Assembly: GCA_022821545.1 (NCBI GenBank) | Contig: JAJEDJ010000057.1 | Location: forward strand, 48,442 to 112,441 | Direction of reading: 5' to 3' | DNA: 64,000 bases | DNA from: Caldilineaceae bacterium | Lineage (GTDB): Bacteria > Chloroflexota > Anaerolineae > Caldilineales > Caldilineaceae | Shown here: positions 7,729 through 16,199 of the stretch, piece after piece | Layout of the letters: every line of letters begins with the position of its first letter | Position numbering within the stretch: the stretch's first letter is position 1 | Program-made: the position numbers and the translations under genes | The notes under the pieces: generated by a model | Databases searched by the model: none | What the model saw: only the letters and a program-made list of their open reading frames with translations | What the model was told of the DNA's origin: nothing

Positions 7729-9690
7729 TTACTGCTTCTCCCACTTCATCGCATCCCAGGCAACCTTGGTTGAGAGGTATGTCTCGTAGGTGACGTCGGA
7801 CAGCGAGATATAGTCCTCATCTGTGCCGCTGAATGTGTAAGTGCCCAGAGAGACCCACTGATCGGAGTGTTGGGACTGGTCCACCTCTCGCAAGGTAAAA
7901 CCGCCTGAATGGGAGATCCAATAGCGGGCGTTGTCGGTCGTCGCATGGTTCGAGGGAATGTAAACGAATACCTGGTAACTGGCCGCTTCCAGGTCTGGAG
8001 ACCATCTACCCCAATTGTATCCTGTGCGGGTCTTATCATTGTTATTGGTCCAGAAGAGGTGATCGGAGTAGCCCACTGTCTCCTCTTGCCACGTGGTCGC
8101 AAGGCCGCCTCGCTGGAATCCGGAATCCTGGTCGTCCACCACCACCGTGATCGGGGTGGGCGTTGGCGAAGGTGAGGCCTCCGGCGTTGCGACGGCTGAG
8201 ACGGCGGCCCAACTCAACTTCACCTGGGCCGCCTGCTCGTGTTCATAGTATTCCAGAATGAGACCCAGAGAACCGCCGTCGTGTTGCAGCGTGTATTGGT
8301 ATGTTGTGGCCGGATGATCGCTCCAACCATCGATCTGCTTTACGCCGTCGATGAAGAGGCGCACCCCGTCGTCGGAGACGACATCGAAGCGGTAAGTTCC
8401 CGCCTCGAGCGAAATCTGTGCAGTCCAGCGGGCCGAAAAACTGTCTGCGTTGATGGTTTGCGCCTCGGGTGAGCCGTCGCCCCAGTTGTAGTCAACGGCG
8501 GACTCCTGCCGGGCGAGAACCGGAGTACCGGTCAGCGTGCGATTGTTCCAGTACAGCGCCTGCCAGACGATGACGGGCGTTGATGTCGGCGTCAGCGTTA
8601 TTGTCGGGGTGGATGTGGGGGTTGCCGATGTTGCCGGGGTGGCGGTTGGCGCCGGCGTGTAGGTGGCTGGCGGTGTTGGCGACGGTGTGGGCGCGGCCAG
8701 CGGAGTTGTCGTCGACCCCGGTGTCGACGCGGGATCCGGTGTTTCCGCCGGCGTCGTTTCCAGCCTGCTCCAGGTCAAGCGTGCCTGCGCCTGTCCCGTT
8801 TCTTCGTAATACTCCATGCGCACGGTAACGGCACTGCCGTCCAGATAGGTGATCTGCGAGTAGGTTGTCGCCGTCTGCGCCTGCCAGAAATCGATCAGGG
8901 TTCTGTCTCCGACTATCAGTCGCACGCCGTCATCCACGGTGACGGTAAAGCGGTAATCGCCGGCCGGCAGCTGCAGAGACCTGCTCCAACGCACGGAGAA
9001 TCCATCCTGATTGATGCCGGTGAGGGGGCTTTCGTACCCCCAGTCGAAGTTGAGACGGGCGTCGTCACGCGTCGTATGCGCCGTACCCGTGAGCGAACTG
9101 TTGTTGAAATACTCGCCCCGCCAGTAGGTCGTGGGCAGATCCGGTTCCCGCTCCCAACTCACCGAAATAGAGGCCGCGCCGGCCAACTCAAAGTACTCGA
9201 CACGAATAAGATGCTGCCCCTCCGACAGGTGCAATCTGGCCTCGTAGGAGGCTTTCGCCTGTTCGACCCAACTGTCGATTTGAAGCAGATCATCGACCCA
9301 CAGCCGCACGCCGTCATCGACTTCGACGGTAAAGATGTAGTAGCCGGCCTCGCCGGCGGAGATGTTGAGATGGCGTTCCCAGCGGGCCGAGAACCGATCG
9401 GCGGAGATTCCCGTGCCCGGGGAGCCGTCGCCCCAGTCGAAATCCAGTGCGTCATCTTCGCGGGAGATTACGGCGTCGCCGGTGAGGGAGATATTGTCCC
9501 AGTAGTCGGCGTCCCAGGTGGTATTGGATTCATGGGCGAAAGCGTCGGCAGAGTTCAGCGCAAAAACCGAGAGCGCGCAAAGACCCAGCAGGACGGCACT
9601 GCATGCAATTCGTCCTCCTATGTCCTTACGTCCGCGAAGACAGGCGAATAGCCGGGAAACGCCAACTCGGATCCGGTCATCACTCTGCAT
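7729..9690 (-). CDS. Secreted protein with three PA14 domains and a golvesin-like C-terminus
   Basis: This 653-residue protein has an atypically long signal region (basic residues, then SAVLLGLCALSVFALN, cleavage near ADAFA at ~50). Three PA14 repeats follow, at about 55-180, 190-305 and 372-490. Each carries FS(A/V)RW, AG.Y.F, DDGVRL with a calcium-binding-type Asp pair, and a closing EYYE or EYFE then LSW. A Pro/Thr linker separates repeats 2 and 3. The last ~135 residues (VVDDQDSGFQRGG to WDAMKWEKQ) resemble the golvesin C-terminal/xanthan-lyase-type carbohydrate-associated domain. PA14 domains usually bind glycans, so a role in polysaccharide binding or surface adhesion is inferred. GAGGAGAAAG precedes the ATG. 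Confidence 0.85.
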   Translation of the reverse strand: MQSDDRIRVGVSRLFACLRGRKDIGGRIACSAVLLGLCALSVFALNSADAFAHESNTTWDADYWDNISLTGDAVISREDDALDFDWGDGSPGTGISADRFSARWERHLNISAGEAGYYIFTVEVDDGVRLWVDDLLQIDSWVEQAKASYEARLHLSEGQHLIRVEYFELAGAASISVSWEREPDLPTTYWRGEYFNNSSLTGTAHTTRDDARLNFDWGYESPLTGINQDGFSVRWSRSLQLPAGDYRFTVTVDDGVRLIVGDRTLIDFWQAQTATTYSQITYLDGSAVTVRMEYYEETGQAQARLTWSRLETTPAETPDPASTPGSTTTPLAAPTPSPTPPATYTPAPTATPATSATPTSTPTITLTPTSTPVIVWQALYWNNRTLTGTPVLARQESAVDYNWGDGSPEAQTINADSFSARWTAQISLEAGTYRFDVVSDDGVRLFIDGVKQIDGWSDHPATTYQYTLQHDGGSLGLILEYYEHEQAAQVKLSWAAVSAVATPEASPSPTPTPITVVVDDQDSGFQRGGLATTWQEETVGYSDHLFWTNNNDKTRTGYNWGRWSPDLEAASYQVFVYIPSNHATTDNARYWISHSGGFTLREVDQSQHSDQWVSLGTYTFSGTDEDYISLSDVTYETYLSTKVAWDAMKWEKQ

Positions 9691-10095
9691 GGCTTTCTCC
9701 TCGTAGTGATCAGGGGCTGTGAGTCAGTCAGGCCGCCGTTTTCTCCAGGTTTTCGACAAGCTGCCGCCGAATCCAGATGGTCGGACATGTAGCGGCAACC
9801 TGACGACTGGGCGGCGGCCAAAGCAGAACAAACACCACGGACCACTATTTTTACCCAACTCTATCAGTGTAAGAATAATTATACACCATGCACCAATATC
9901 GATCTATTGCATACCGGGCGGCGCCCCCGGCGGTGGGCGCCGCCCGGTATGCGGCAGGCATTACGCGATCGCTGCTCGCTGTGCTATCCTTACTGTCGCA
10001 TTTTGACCTTCCTGCACGAGCAGCTTTCTTCGTGCGGTTCCTGGTAAAGGTGCCCTTGGCAACCTGAAACCCGGGAGCCGGAAACCAGTCCTGGC
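9691..10095. other. 405-bp divergent intergenic region
   Basis: It separates the minus-strand PA14 gene from plus-strand rqcH and encodes no protein I can support. A perfect TATAAT on the minus strand at 9878-9883 could be the -10 of the PA14 gene, but no good -35 is placed. On plus, TGTGCTATCCT around 9978-9988 is an extended -10-like candidate for rqcH. A very stable hairpin occupies 9909-9952 and is listed separately. Confidence 0.4.
9909..9952. repeat. Perfect 18-bp inverted repeat, 8-base loop
   Basis: The arms 9909-9926 and 9935-9952 are exact reverse complements (GCATACCGGGCGGCGCCC on the plus strand), with loop CCGGCGGT. No T-run follows on either strand, so it is not an ordinary terminator. 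It could be a REP-like palindrome, a transcription-end barrier or a remnant of a mobile element end. I cannot choose from one copy. Confidence 0.75.
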
Positions 10096-12000
10096 ATGCA
10101 TTTCGACGCTCTGACGCTGGCTGCGATGGCCGACGAACTGAAAGAGACGGTCGCGGGCGGGCGGATACAGCAGATCGTTCTTCCGGACAGCCGCAGCGTC
10201 GCCCTGGAGATATACGCCCACCGGGAGCGGCGTTATCTTCTGCTATCGGCCCATCCTCAGGCCAGCCGCGTCCATCTTCTCGAACACAAGCCGCGGCGCG
10301 GTGTGCCCAAGGAGACGCCCCTTCTGCTCCTGCTGCGCAAATATGTACGCAGCGCGCGGCTGGAGTCTGTCGAGCTGCCGGCGCCTTTCGAGCGGGTGCT
10401 GTTTCTGCGCTTTCACCATCCCCAGCACGATGCCACAACGCTCGCGGTCGAACCGATCGGGCAATTGGGCAATTTAATCCTGATGAACGCTGATGGCCGT
10501 ATTCTGGATGCGCTGGTGCGTGTGCCCGCGGGCGAAAATGCCAAGCGCGTCCTCTTGCCGCGGCGCGTTTATCAGCTGCCGCCGCCGCAGGACAGGTTGC
10601 CGCCTTATGATGGAAGCGTAGGTCGGCATGAGGAGGCCGGTCGGGTTCCAGTAGATGGGGATGGGGACGGCGCCAGCCAAGTTCAGACCCCGCTCCTGTG
10701 GCGCAGCCTGCTCAGCCGTTTTGCCGGCGTCAGCCCGACTTTGGCCAAAGAAGCGGCTTGGCGGGCAACCGGAGACGCCGGCGCGGCGCTGAATGAACAG
10801 GCGTTCACGGACGGGCGCAGGGTCCTGGGAGAACTGTGGTCAGCCGCGGCAACGGGCGAATGGACGCCGGGCATCGCGGTGGACGAACAGGAGGGCGTGG
10901 CCGCGTTTGCGCCCTATGAGCTTCATTTCTGCGGCGAATTCGTAGAAATGGATTCGATGAGCGCGGCGGCGGCCGCCTTCTACGCCGCGCAGGAGCGGGA
11001 CAGTTCCTCCTCGCGGGACGAGTATGCAGGTGTGCGCGGGGGCGTGGCCGCGCTGGTCCGTCAGGCGCAGGCTCGCGTGGAGAGTCAGTTGCGCGCCCTG
11101 GCCGCGGATGAGCCTGCGCCGGGCGAGCCGGAACGTGTGCGCGCGCAGGCGGAGTGGCTGCTGGCGCTCTCCAGCCAGATCAACTACGCAAACAGGCCCG
11201 GAGCGCAGGACGGATATAGCCTGCAGGACGGTATGGCCGCAGTAGAGTCGGCGCCGAACGGACGGATGCAACTGGTCATCTTCGCCGCGGACGCCGATTT
11301 CGGACAGCCGGGGGACAAGAATCCGGGAGCGGAGGGGGGCGATCTGATCGTTCCGCTCGACCCGAAACGCACGCCGGTGGAGCAGGCTGAGCGCATGTTT
11401 GACCGGGCCGCCAAGATGGAACGGGCCGCCCGCATTATCCCCAGGCGGCGGGCCAGCCTCGAGGCGGACCAGGCCTACCTGCAACAGCTGGAGAGCGATC
11501 TGAGCCTTGCGCTGGACCAGCCGGAGATCGTCGCGGTGCGGGAGGCGCTGCGGGATGCGGGCTATCTGCGGCAGCGTCGCGACCGGCGGCAGAAGGCGCC
11601 AAGAGACCGCTCGCGGCCGTTGCGTTATCTATCGCCCGAAGGGTTCCCGATCCTGGTGGGGCGCAACGCCCGCCAGAATGAGATCGTCACCTTTAGCGAG
11701 GCAGGCCGGGATGACCTGTGGCTGCACGTGCGCGACGGGCCGGGCGCGCACGTCGTAATCCGCTGCGGAGGACAACCGGTCCCGGAATTGACTTTGAACG
11801 TTGCCGCCCAGCTGGCGGCCTGGCATTCGGGGCAGCGGGGCAATGGGGGCGTCGGCGTTGTGACCACGCCGCGGCGCCTCGTCACGCGCATGGCCGGCGG
11901 ACGGCCGGGGCAGGTGCATTACCGCGGCGAGGAGACGATCAGCGTAACGGCCGAACTGCCGGCGGAGAGTGAGCAATGGCTCGCGCCGCAGAAACATTAG
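10096..12000 (+). CDS. rqcH: Ribosome quality control protein RqcH (NFACT family)
   Basis: This 634-residue protein is of the NFACT family (FbpA, Rqc2/RqcH). It binds stalled 50S-peptidyl-tRNA complexes and recruits Ala-tRNA to add C-terminal alanine tails to stuck peptides. The N-terminal NFACT-N domain begins MHFDALTLAAMADEL and includes RVHLLEHKPRRGVPKETPL. A predicted helical coiled-coil region follows at about 410-500. The C-terminal NFACT-R (DUF814) domain contains DLWLHVRDGPGAHVVIR and TPRRLVTRMAGGRPGQVHYR. A low-complexity Gly/Asp-rich insert lies near residues 170-195. It is a single gene, diverging from the PA14 gene. Confidence 0.9.
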   Translation: MHFDALTLAAMADELKETVAGGRIQQIVLPDSRSVALEIYAHRERRYLLLSAHPQASRVHLLEHKPRRGVPKETPLLLLLRKYVRSARLESVELPAPFERVLFLRFHHPQHDATTLAVEPIGQLGNLILMNADGRILDALVRVPAGENAKRVLLPRRVYQLPPPQDRLPPYDGSVGRHEEAGRVPVDGDGDGASQVQTPLLWRSLLSRFAGVSPTLAKEAAWRATGDAGAALNEQAFTDGRRVLGELWSAAATGEWTPGIAVDEQEGVAAFAPYELHFCGEFVEMDSMSAAAAAFYAAQERDSSSSRDEYAGVRGGVAALVRQAQARVESQLRALAADEPAPGEPERVRAQAEWLLALSSQINYANRPGAQDGYSLQDGMAAVESAPNGRMQLVIFAADADFGQPGDKNPGAEGGDLIVPLDPKRTPVEQAERMFDRAAKMERAARIIPRRRASLEADQAYLQQLESDLSLALDQPEIVAVREALRDAGYLRQRRDRRQKAPRDRSRPLRYLSPEGFPILVGRNARQNEIVTFSEAGRDDLWLHVRDGPGAHVVIRCGGQPVPELTLNVAAQLAAWHSGQRGNGGVGVVTTPRRLVTRMAGGRPGQVHYRGEETISVTAELPAESEQWLAPQKH

Positions 12001-12046
12001 ACACAGCTGATTCTTGAGGCAGCCAAGACAATTTCAGGACAGACAC

Positions 12047-12862
12047 ATGGACTTGAGTCGACTCTGCATCCATACGATTACAACAAAGCCCTGGCCGATC
12101 GAAACGGCGATCGAGCGCTTCAGCGCGCACGGCGTCTCGGCGATGACGGTCTGGAGGGACGCGCTGGAGGGACGGGACGTCGCGGCCGCGGGCAGGCAGA
12201 TCCGCGCTGCCGGGATGGAGGTCGTCTCGCTGTGCCGGGGCGGATTCTTCCCGGCGGAGACTGAATCGGCGCGGCAGGAGGCTCTCGACGACAACCGCCG
12301 CGCCATCGACGAGGCCGCGTCCCTGGGCGCGCCGCTCGTCGTTCTCGTCTGCGGCGCGGTACCGGGCCAGCCGCTGGATGCCGGCCGCGGCCAGATTCGG
12401 GACGGGATCGAGGCGGTGTTGCCGCATGCCGAGGCTGCAGGGGTCAAGTTGGTCGTGGAGCCGCTGCATCCGATGTACGCGGACAGCCGTTCCGCGGTCA
12501 ATACGATGGGACAGGCAAACGACATCTGCGCCGGCATCGACTCACCGTATGTGGGGGTGGTTGTGGATGTCTATCACCTGTGGTGGGACCCGGAGCTGGA
12601 GCGGGAGATTGGCCGTTGCGGTCAGCTGGGCAAGCTGTTCGCCTTCCACGTTTGCGACTGGCGCACGCCGACCGAAGACCTGCTCCTTGATCGCGGGCTG
12701 ATGGGTGAAGGCTGCATTGACATCCGCCGGATTCGCGGCTGGGTTGAGGAGGCCGGGTTTGACGGGTATAATGAGGTCGAAATCTTCTCAAACCGCTACT
12801 GGGCGATGGATCAGGAGCAGTTCCTGGAGCGGATCGTAGAAGCCTACACAAACCATGTCTGA
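12047..12862 (+). CDS. Sugar phosphate isomerase/epimerase family protein (TIM barrel)
   Basis: This 271-residue protein has the xylose-isomerase-like/AP-endonuclease-2 TIM-barrel fold. It starts MDLSRLCIHTITTKPWPIE. Conserved metal-site segments are VVEPLHPMY (Glu near 142), VGVVVDVYHLWWDP (Asp, His), FHVCDW and GYNEVEIFSNRYW (last Glu). Members isomerise or epimerise free or phosphorylated sugars or inositols; the substrate is not readable. The ATG at 12047 is preferred over a TTG at 12014. It lies 93 bp before a Gfo/Idh/MocA oxidoreductase gene on the same strand, a pairing common in sugar or inositol breakdown operons. Confidence 0.85.
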   Translation: MDLSRLCIHTITTKPWPIETAIERFSAHGVSAMTVWRDALEGRDVAAAGRQIRAAGMEVVSLCRGGFFPAETESARQEALDDNRRAIDEAASLGAPLVVLVCGAVPGQPLDAGRGQIRDGIEAVLPHAEAAGVKLVVEPLHPMYADSRSAVNTMGQANDICAGIDSPYVGVVVDVYHLWWDPELEREIGRCGQLGKLFAFHVCDWRTPTEDLLLDRGLMGEGCIDIRRIRGWVEEAGFDGYNEVEIFSNRYWAMDQEQFLERIVEAYTNHV

Positions 12863-12955
12863 TAGCCCAAGCATTTGCAGGCGCCCAATGGACGGGACTG
12901 CAAATGCCCTCGGCGGTCCTGTGTGGCCGCGCATCAATGGGAGCATTTCTTATCA

Positions 12956-14116
12956 ATGGCTGAAATAGCAGTTGGCGTAATTCTGAACGGCGTGACCGGG
13001 CGGATGGGAACGAATCAACATCTGGTCCGTTCGATTCTGGCGATCCGGGAGCAGGGCGGCACGGCCACTTCCGACGGGGACAGGATCATGCCGGAGCCGG
13101 TGCTGGTCGGCCGCAACCCGGACAAGCTGCGGCATCTGTCGGCGGCGCACAATGTGAGCAAGTGGACGACCAACCTGGACGAAGCGCTGGCCGACGACCA
13201 CAACAGCATCTACTTCGATGCGCTGGCGACCAACCTGCGGGTGCCGAATACATTGCAGGCGATCGAGGCGGGCAAGGCGGTCTACTGCGAAAAGCCGACC
13301 GCGGGCAACATCGAGGATGCGTTACAGCTGGCGCAAGCGGCGACAAACGCCGGCGTGAGCAACGGCGTTGTCCAGGACAAACTGTTTCTGCCCGGTCTGC
13401 TGAAGCTCAAGTACCTGATCGACACCGGTTTCTTTGGCCGCATCCTGGCCGTGCGCGGCGAGTTCGGCTACTGGGTGTTTGACGGCAAGGACCAGCCGGC
13501 CCAGCGCCCTTCCTGGAACTACAAGAAGTCGGAGAGCGGCGGCATCGTTTTGGATATGTTCGCGCACTGGCGCTACGTCATCGACAACCTCTTCGGCCCG
13601 ATCAAGCGGCTCTCCTGCATCGCGGCCAACCATGTGCCGGAACGCATCGACGAGGAGGGCGCGCTTTACAACGCTGACGCCGATGACGGCGCCTACGCCA
13701 TGTTCGAGTTGGAGAACGGAATTATCTGCAACTTCAACTCGTCGTGGTGTGTACGCGTGCGCCGCGATGACCTGCTGACGATCCAAGTGGACGGCACGCG
13801 CGGGAGCGCGGTGGCGGGCCTGCGCGAGTGCGCCATTCAGGGCGACGCCTTCACGCCCAAGCCGGTCTGGAACCCGGACATTCCGCAGCCGGTCCCCTTC
13901 TACGATACGTGGCAGTGGGTACCTAACAACAACCCCTACGACAACGCCTTCAAGATCGAATGGGAGATGTTCCTGCGCCATGCAATCAAAGGCGACCCGT
14001 TCCCCTATACACTGCTGGAAGGGGCAAAGGGCGTGCAGCTGGCCGAGTTGGGCTATCAGGCCTGGCAGGAACGGCGCTGGGTGGACGTGCCGCCGCTGGA
14101 CGGCAGTGGTCAGTGA
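12956..14116 (+). CDS. Gfo/Idh/MocA family oxidoreductase
   Basis: This 386-residue NAD(P)-dependent sugar or polyol dehydrogenase has an N-terminal Rossmann fold with GVTGRMGTNQHL, and the hallmark catalytic segment appears as VYCEKPTAG (Lys of EKP near 113). The C-terminal alpha/beta domain carries SGGIVLDMFAHWRYVIDNLFG, with the conserved D/H of the active site. The protein ends LAELGYQAWQERRWVDVPPL, a common end for this subgroup. The glycine motif is atypical (GVTGRMG rather than GxGxxG). ATG 12956 is chosen over an upstream TTG at 12875. It is likely co-expressed with the upstream isomerase/epimerase. Confidence 0.88.
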   Translation: MAEIAVGVILNGVTGRMGTNQHLVRSILAIREQGGTATSDGDRIMPEPVLVGRNPDKLRHLSAAHNVSKWTTNLDEALADDHNSIYFDALATNLRVPNTLQAIEAGKAVYCEKPTAGNIEDALQLAQAATNAGVSNGVVQDKLFLPGLLKLKYLIDTGFFGRILAVRGEFGYWVFDGKDQPAQRPSWNYKKSESGGIVLDMFAHWRYVIDNLFGPIKRLSCIAANHVPERIDEEGALYNADADDGAYAMFELENGIICNFNSSWCVRVRRDDLLTIQVDGTRGSAVAGLRECAIQGDAFTPKPVWNPDIPQPVPFYDTWQWVPNNNPYDNAFKIEWEMFLRHAIKGDPFPYTLLEGAKGVQLAELGYQAWQERRWVDVPPLDGSGQ

Positions 14117-14207
14117 AACTGCAGCGATCTTTGGTTAGTGGTCGGTGGACGGTTGCCATACTTAGCGTCGCGAATGAAATCTGGGCTGAGTCGTAACAGG
14201 AGAGAGA

Positions 14208-15578
14208 ATGTCCCAATCAATCGCACTTCTCGACCCGACGCCTGCAACCGATATTGCGCCGCCGCCTGCGTTTCACATCATGCTGAAGCCGCGGGGGGCG
14301 ATCTGCAACCTGGACTGCCATTACTGCTACTTTTTGAGCAAGGAGTTCATGTACCCGGACAGCGAGTTCCGCATGTCCGAGTCGATGCTTGAGGAGTACA
14401 CGCGGCAGTATATCGAAGCGCAGCAGGTCCCGGAGGTGACGTTCGCGTGGCAGGGGGGCGAGCCGACGCTAATGGGGCTGGACTTTTTCAAGAAGGCGGT
14501 CGAGTTCCAGCAAAAGCACAAGAAACCGGGCATGCGCGTCGAGAACGCGCTCCAGACCAACGGCACGCTGCTGGACGACGAGTGGTGCGAATTTCTGCAT
14601 CGCAGCGATTTTCTGATCGGGCTGAGCATGGACGGCCCGCGCAAGCTGCACGACTTCTACCGCGTCGATAAAGGCGGTCAGCCGACGTGGGAGAAGGTGA
14701 TGCGCGCGGCGCGAATGCTGCACAAGCACAAGGTGCGCTACAACATCCTGACGACGGTCCACGCGGCCAACGCGCCCCACCCGCTCGAGGTCTACCGTTT
14801 CCTGCGCGACGAGGTCAAGACCGACTTCATGCAGTTCATCCCCATTGTCGAGCGCGACAACGACACCGGCTACCAGGAAGGTGATACGGTCAAGGATCGT
14901 TCTGTCACCGCCGAGCAGTACGGCGACTTTCTGATTCAGATTTTCGAGGAGTGGGTGCGGCGAGACGTGGGGAAGGTATTCGTGCAGATCTTCGACGTGG
15001 CGCTGGCCGGATACGCGGGACACCGACCCGGTCTGTGTATCTTTGAAGAGACGTGTGGTTCGGCGCTGGCGATGGAGCACAACGGCGATTTGTTCTCCTG
15101 CGACCACTACGTAGAACCGAACTATCTGCTGGGCAACATCGAGGAGATCCCGCTGATCGAGATGGTCGGCTCGGCGCGGCAGCAGGAGTTCGGGAACCAC
15201 AAGCGGGACAGCCTGCCCAACTACTGCCTGGAGTGCGAGGTGCGTTTTGTCTGCAACGGCGGCTGCCCGAAGAACCGCTTTATCAACACGCCCGACGGCG
15301 AACCGGGGCTGAACTATCTTTGCGCCGGCTACCGGGCCTTCTTCAATCATGTGCGCCCATACATGAACTTCATGTCCGATCAACTGCGCCGGCAGCAGGC
15401 ACCGGCCAACATCATGCAGTACCTGGCCGAAGAGGACCGCAAGCAGAACGCGCGCTTTGCCGGGGCCAAACGCAACGACCCGTGCCCGTGCGGGAGCGGC
15501 CGCAAGTTCAAGCAGTGCCACGGCCGCGGGCGAATCGTGGAGCGGGCGCAGATGCGGTGGCCGATTTCGAATAACTAG
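14208..15578 (+). CDS. Anaerobic sulfatase maturase-like radical SAM protein with SEC-C tail
   Basis: This 456-residue protein carries the radical SAM cluster motif CNLDCHYC (Cys33, 37, 40), then FAWQGGEPTLMGLDFF and LSMDGPRKLHD. The C-terminal SPASM region holds the auxiliary Fe-S cysteines (GLCIFEETCGSALAM, LFSCDHY, NYCLECEVRFVCNGGCP). This is the layout of anSME enzymes that oxidise Cys or Ser to formylglycine in sulfatases. The tail has a SEC-C zinc motif, RNDPCPCGSGRKFKQCHG, near residues 422-439. AGGAGAGAGA precedes the ATG. No sulfatase gene lies in the window, so either it acts on a distant sulfatase or on another peptide. Confidence 0.85.
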   Translation: MSQSIALLDPTPATDIAPPPAFHIMLKPRGAICNLDCHYCYFLSKEFMYPDSEFRMSESMLEEYTRQYIEAQQVPEVTFAWQGGEPTLMGLDFFKKAVEFQQKHKKPGMRVENALQTNGTLLDDEWCEFLHRSDFLIGLSMDGPRKLHDFYRVDKGGQPTWEKVMRAARMLHKHKVRYNILTTVHAANAPHPLEVYRFLRDEVKTDFMQFIPIVERDNDTGYQEGDTVKDRSVTAEQYGDFLIQIFEEWVRRDVGKVFVQIFDVALAGYAGHRPGLCIFEETCGSALAMEHNGDLFSCDHYVEPNYLLGNIEEIPLIEMVGSARQQEFGNHKRDSLPNYCLECEVRFVCNGGCPKNRFINTPDGEPGLNYLCAGYRAFFNHVRPYMNFMSDQLRRQQAPANIMQYLAEEDRKQNARFAGAKRNDPCPCGSGRKFKQCHGRGRIVERAQMRWPISNN

Positions 15579-15651
15579 GGGCCGCCACTTTCGCAGCTCA
15601 CGGGCCTCGGGCTACCAGTTCTTCATCGCGCTTATTTTGTCCCCCGATCTT

Positions 15652-15679
15652 TTGCGCGCGCGCAGGGCTGTGCTATACT
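15652..15679 (+). promoter_or_regulatory. Promoter for the rpsF operon
   Basis: TTGCGC (15652-15657) and TATACT (15674-15679) are separated by 16 bp, and TGC just before the -10 gives an extended -10. It is in the 315-bp gap before rpsF and leads straight into a stem-loop. The rest of the gap holds the leader hairpin (15691-15727) and an inverted repeat (15786-15832). Confidence 0.65.
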
Positions 15680-15690
15680 GTTGAATCGCG

Positions 15691-15727
15691 ACGAGGGACA
15701 GCTTGTCTGCTCCCTCGTTCTTTCTGT
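15691..15727 (+). terminator. Leader stem-loop, possible attenuator of rpsF
   Basis: ACGAGGGA (15691-15698) pairs with TCCCTCGT (15711-15718) and a T-rich tail TCTTTCTGTT follows. It starts only about 5 bp after the predicted transcription start. It could stop transcription early unless overcome, or it could be part of a ribosomal-protein (S6:S18) feedback leader. Both roles are inferred. Confidence 0.45.
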
Positions 15728-15785
15728 TCACAGCACAATGTTGTGGACCTTTGTCTGAACTGCGGTTTTTAGTAGTCAGTTTTTA

Positions 15786-15832
15786 GTTTTCAGTGCTGGC
15801 TCTCACTTGAGTCCGGTGGAGCTACTGAAAAC
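15786..15832 (+). repeat. Inverted repeat of a dispersed intergenic motif
   Basis: GTTTTCAGT (15786-15794) and ACTGAAAAC (15824-15832) are exact inverted copies, with GCTC and GAGC extending the stem inward. The right arm continues into ACCAGAAACC, a motif also seen before 7729 and near 42570, so this looks like a short dispersed repeat in the rpsF leader. Confidence 0.45.
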
Positions 15833-15893
15833 CAGAAACCGAGAACTAGAAACGAACCCAGGACAATGCTCATGGAAAGGAGTAAAAGGGTAG

Positions 15894-16181
15894 ATGAACA
15901 CGTACGAATTGGTGTACATCATCCAGCCCAACCTGGATGATGAAGGTGTCAAAGCCGTGGATGACCGGATCAGTCAGGCCATCGGCGGCGAGGACGGGAC
16001 AATCGCGAGCACCGATCATTGGGGCAAACGCCGGTTGGCCTATCCCATCAAGGGCCACTTTGAGGGACACTACATTCTGCACAACCTCTCGATGCCTCCC
16101 ACCGCGGTGCAGAACGTCGAACGACAGTTGCGACTATCTGAAGATGTATTGCGTTTCCTCTTTGTCCGCGTTGGGGACTGA
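15894..16181 (+). CDS. rpsF: 30S ribosomal protein S6
   Basis: This 95-residue bS6 protein of the small-subunit platform binds S18 as a heterodimer. It begins MNTYELVYIIQPNLDDEG and contains STDHWGKRRLAYPIKGHFEGHY, the typical central strand and loop, then DVLRFLFVRVGD at the end. The length matches the family. A GGAAAGGAG stretch lies 15-20 bases upstream and AAAAGG closer to the ATG. It is the first gene of a three-gene operon with rpsR 18 bp downstream; the ssb gene found between them in many bacteria is absent. Confidence 0.96.
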   Translation: MNTYELVYIIQPNLDDEGVKAVDDRISQAIGGEDGTIASTDHWGKRRLAYPIKGHFEGHYILHNLSMPPTAVQNVERQLRLSEDVLRFLFVRVGD

Positions 16182-16199
16182 GCCACAAAGGAGCATCGA

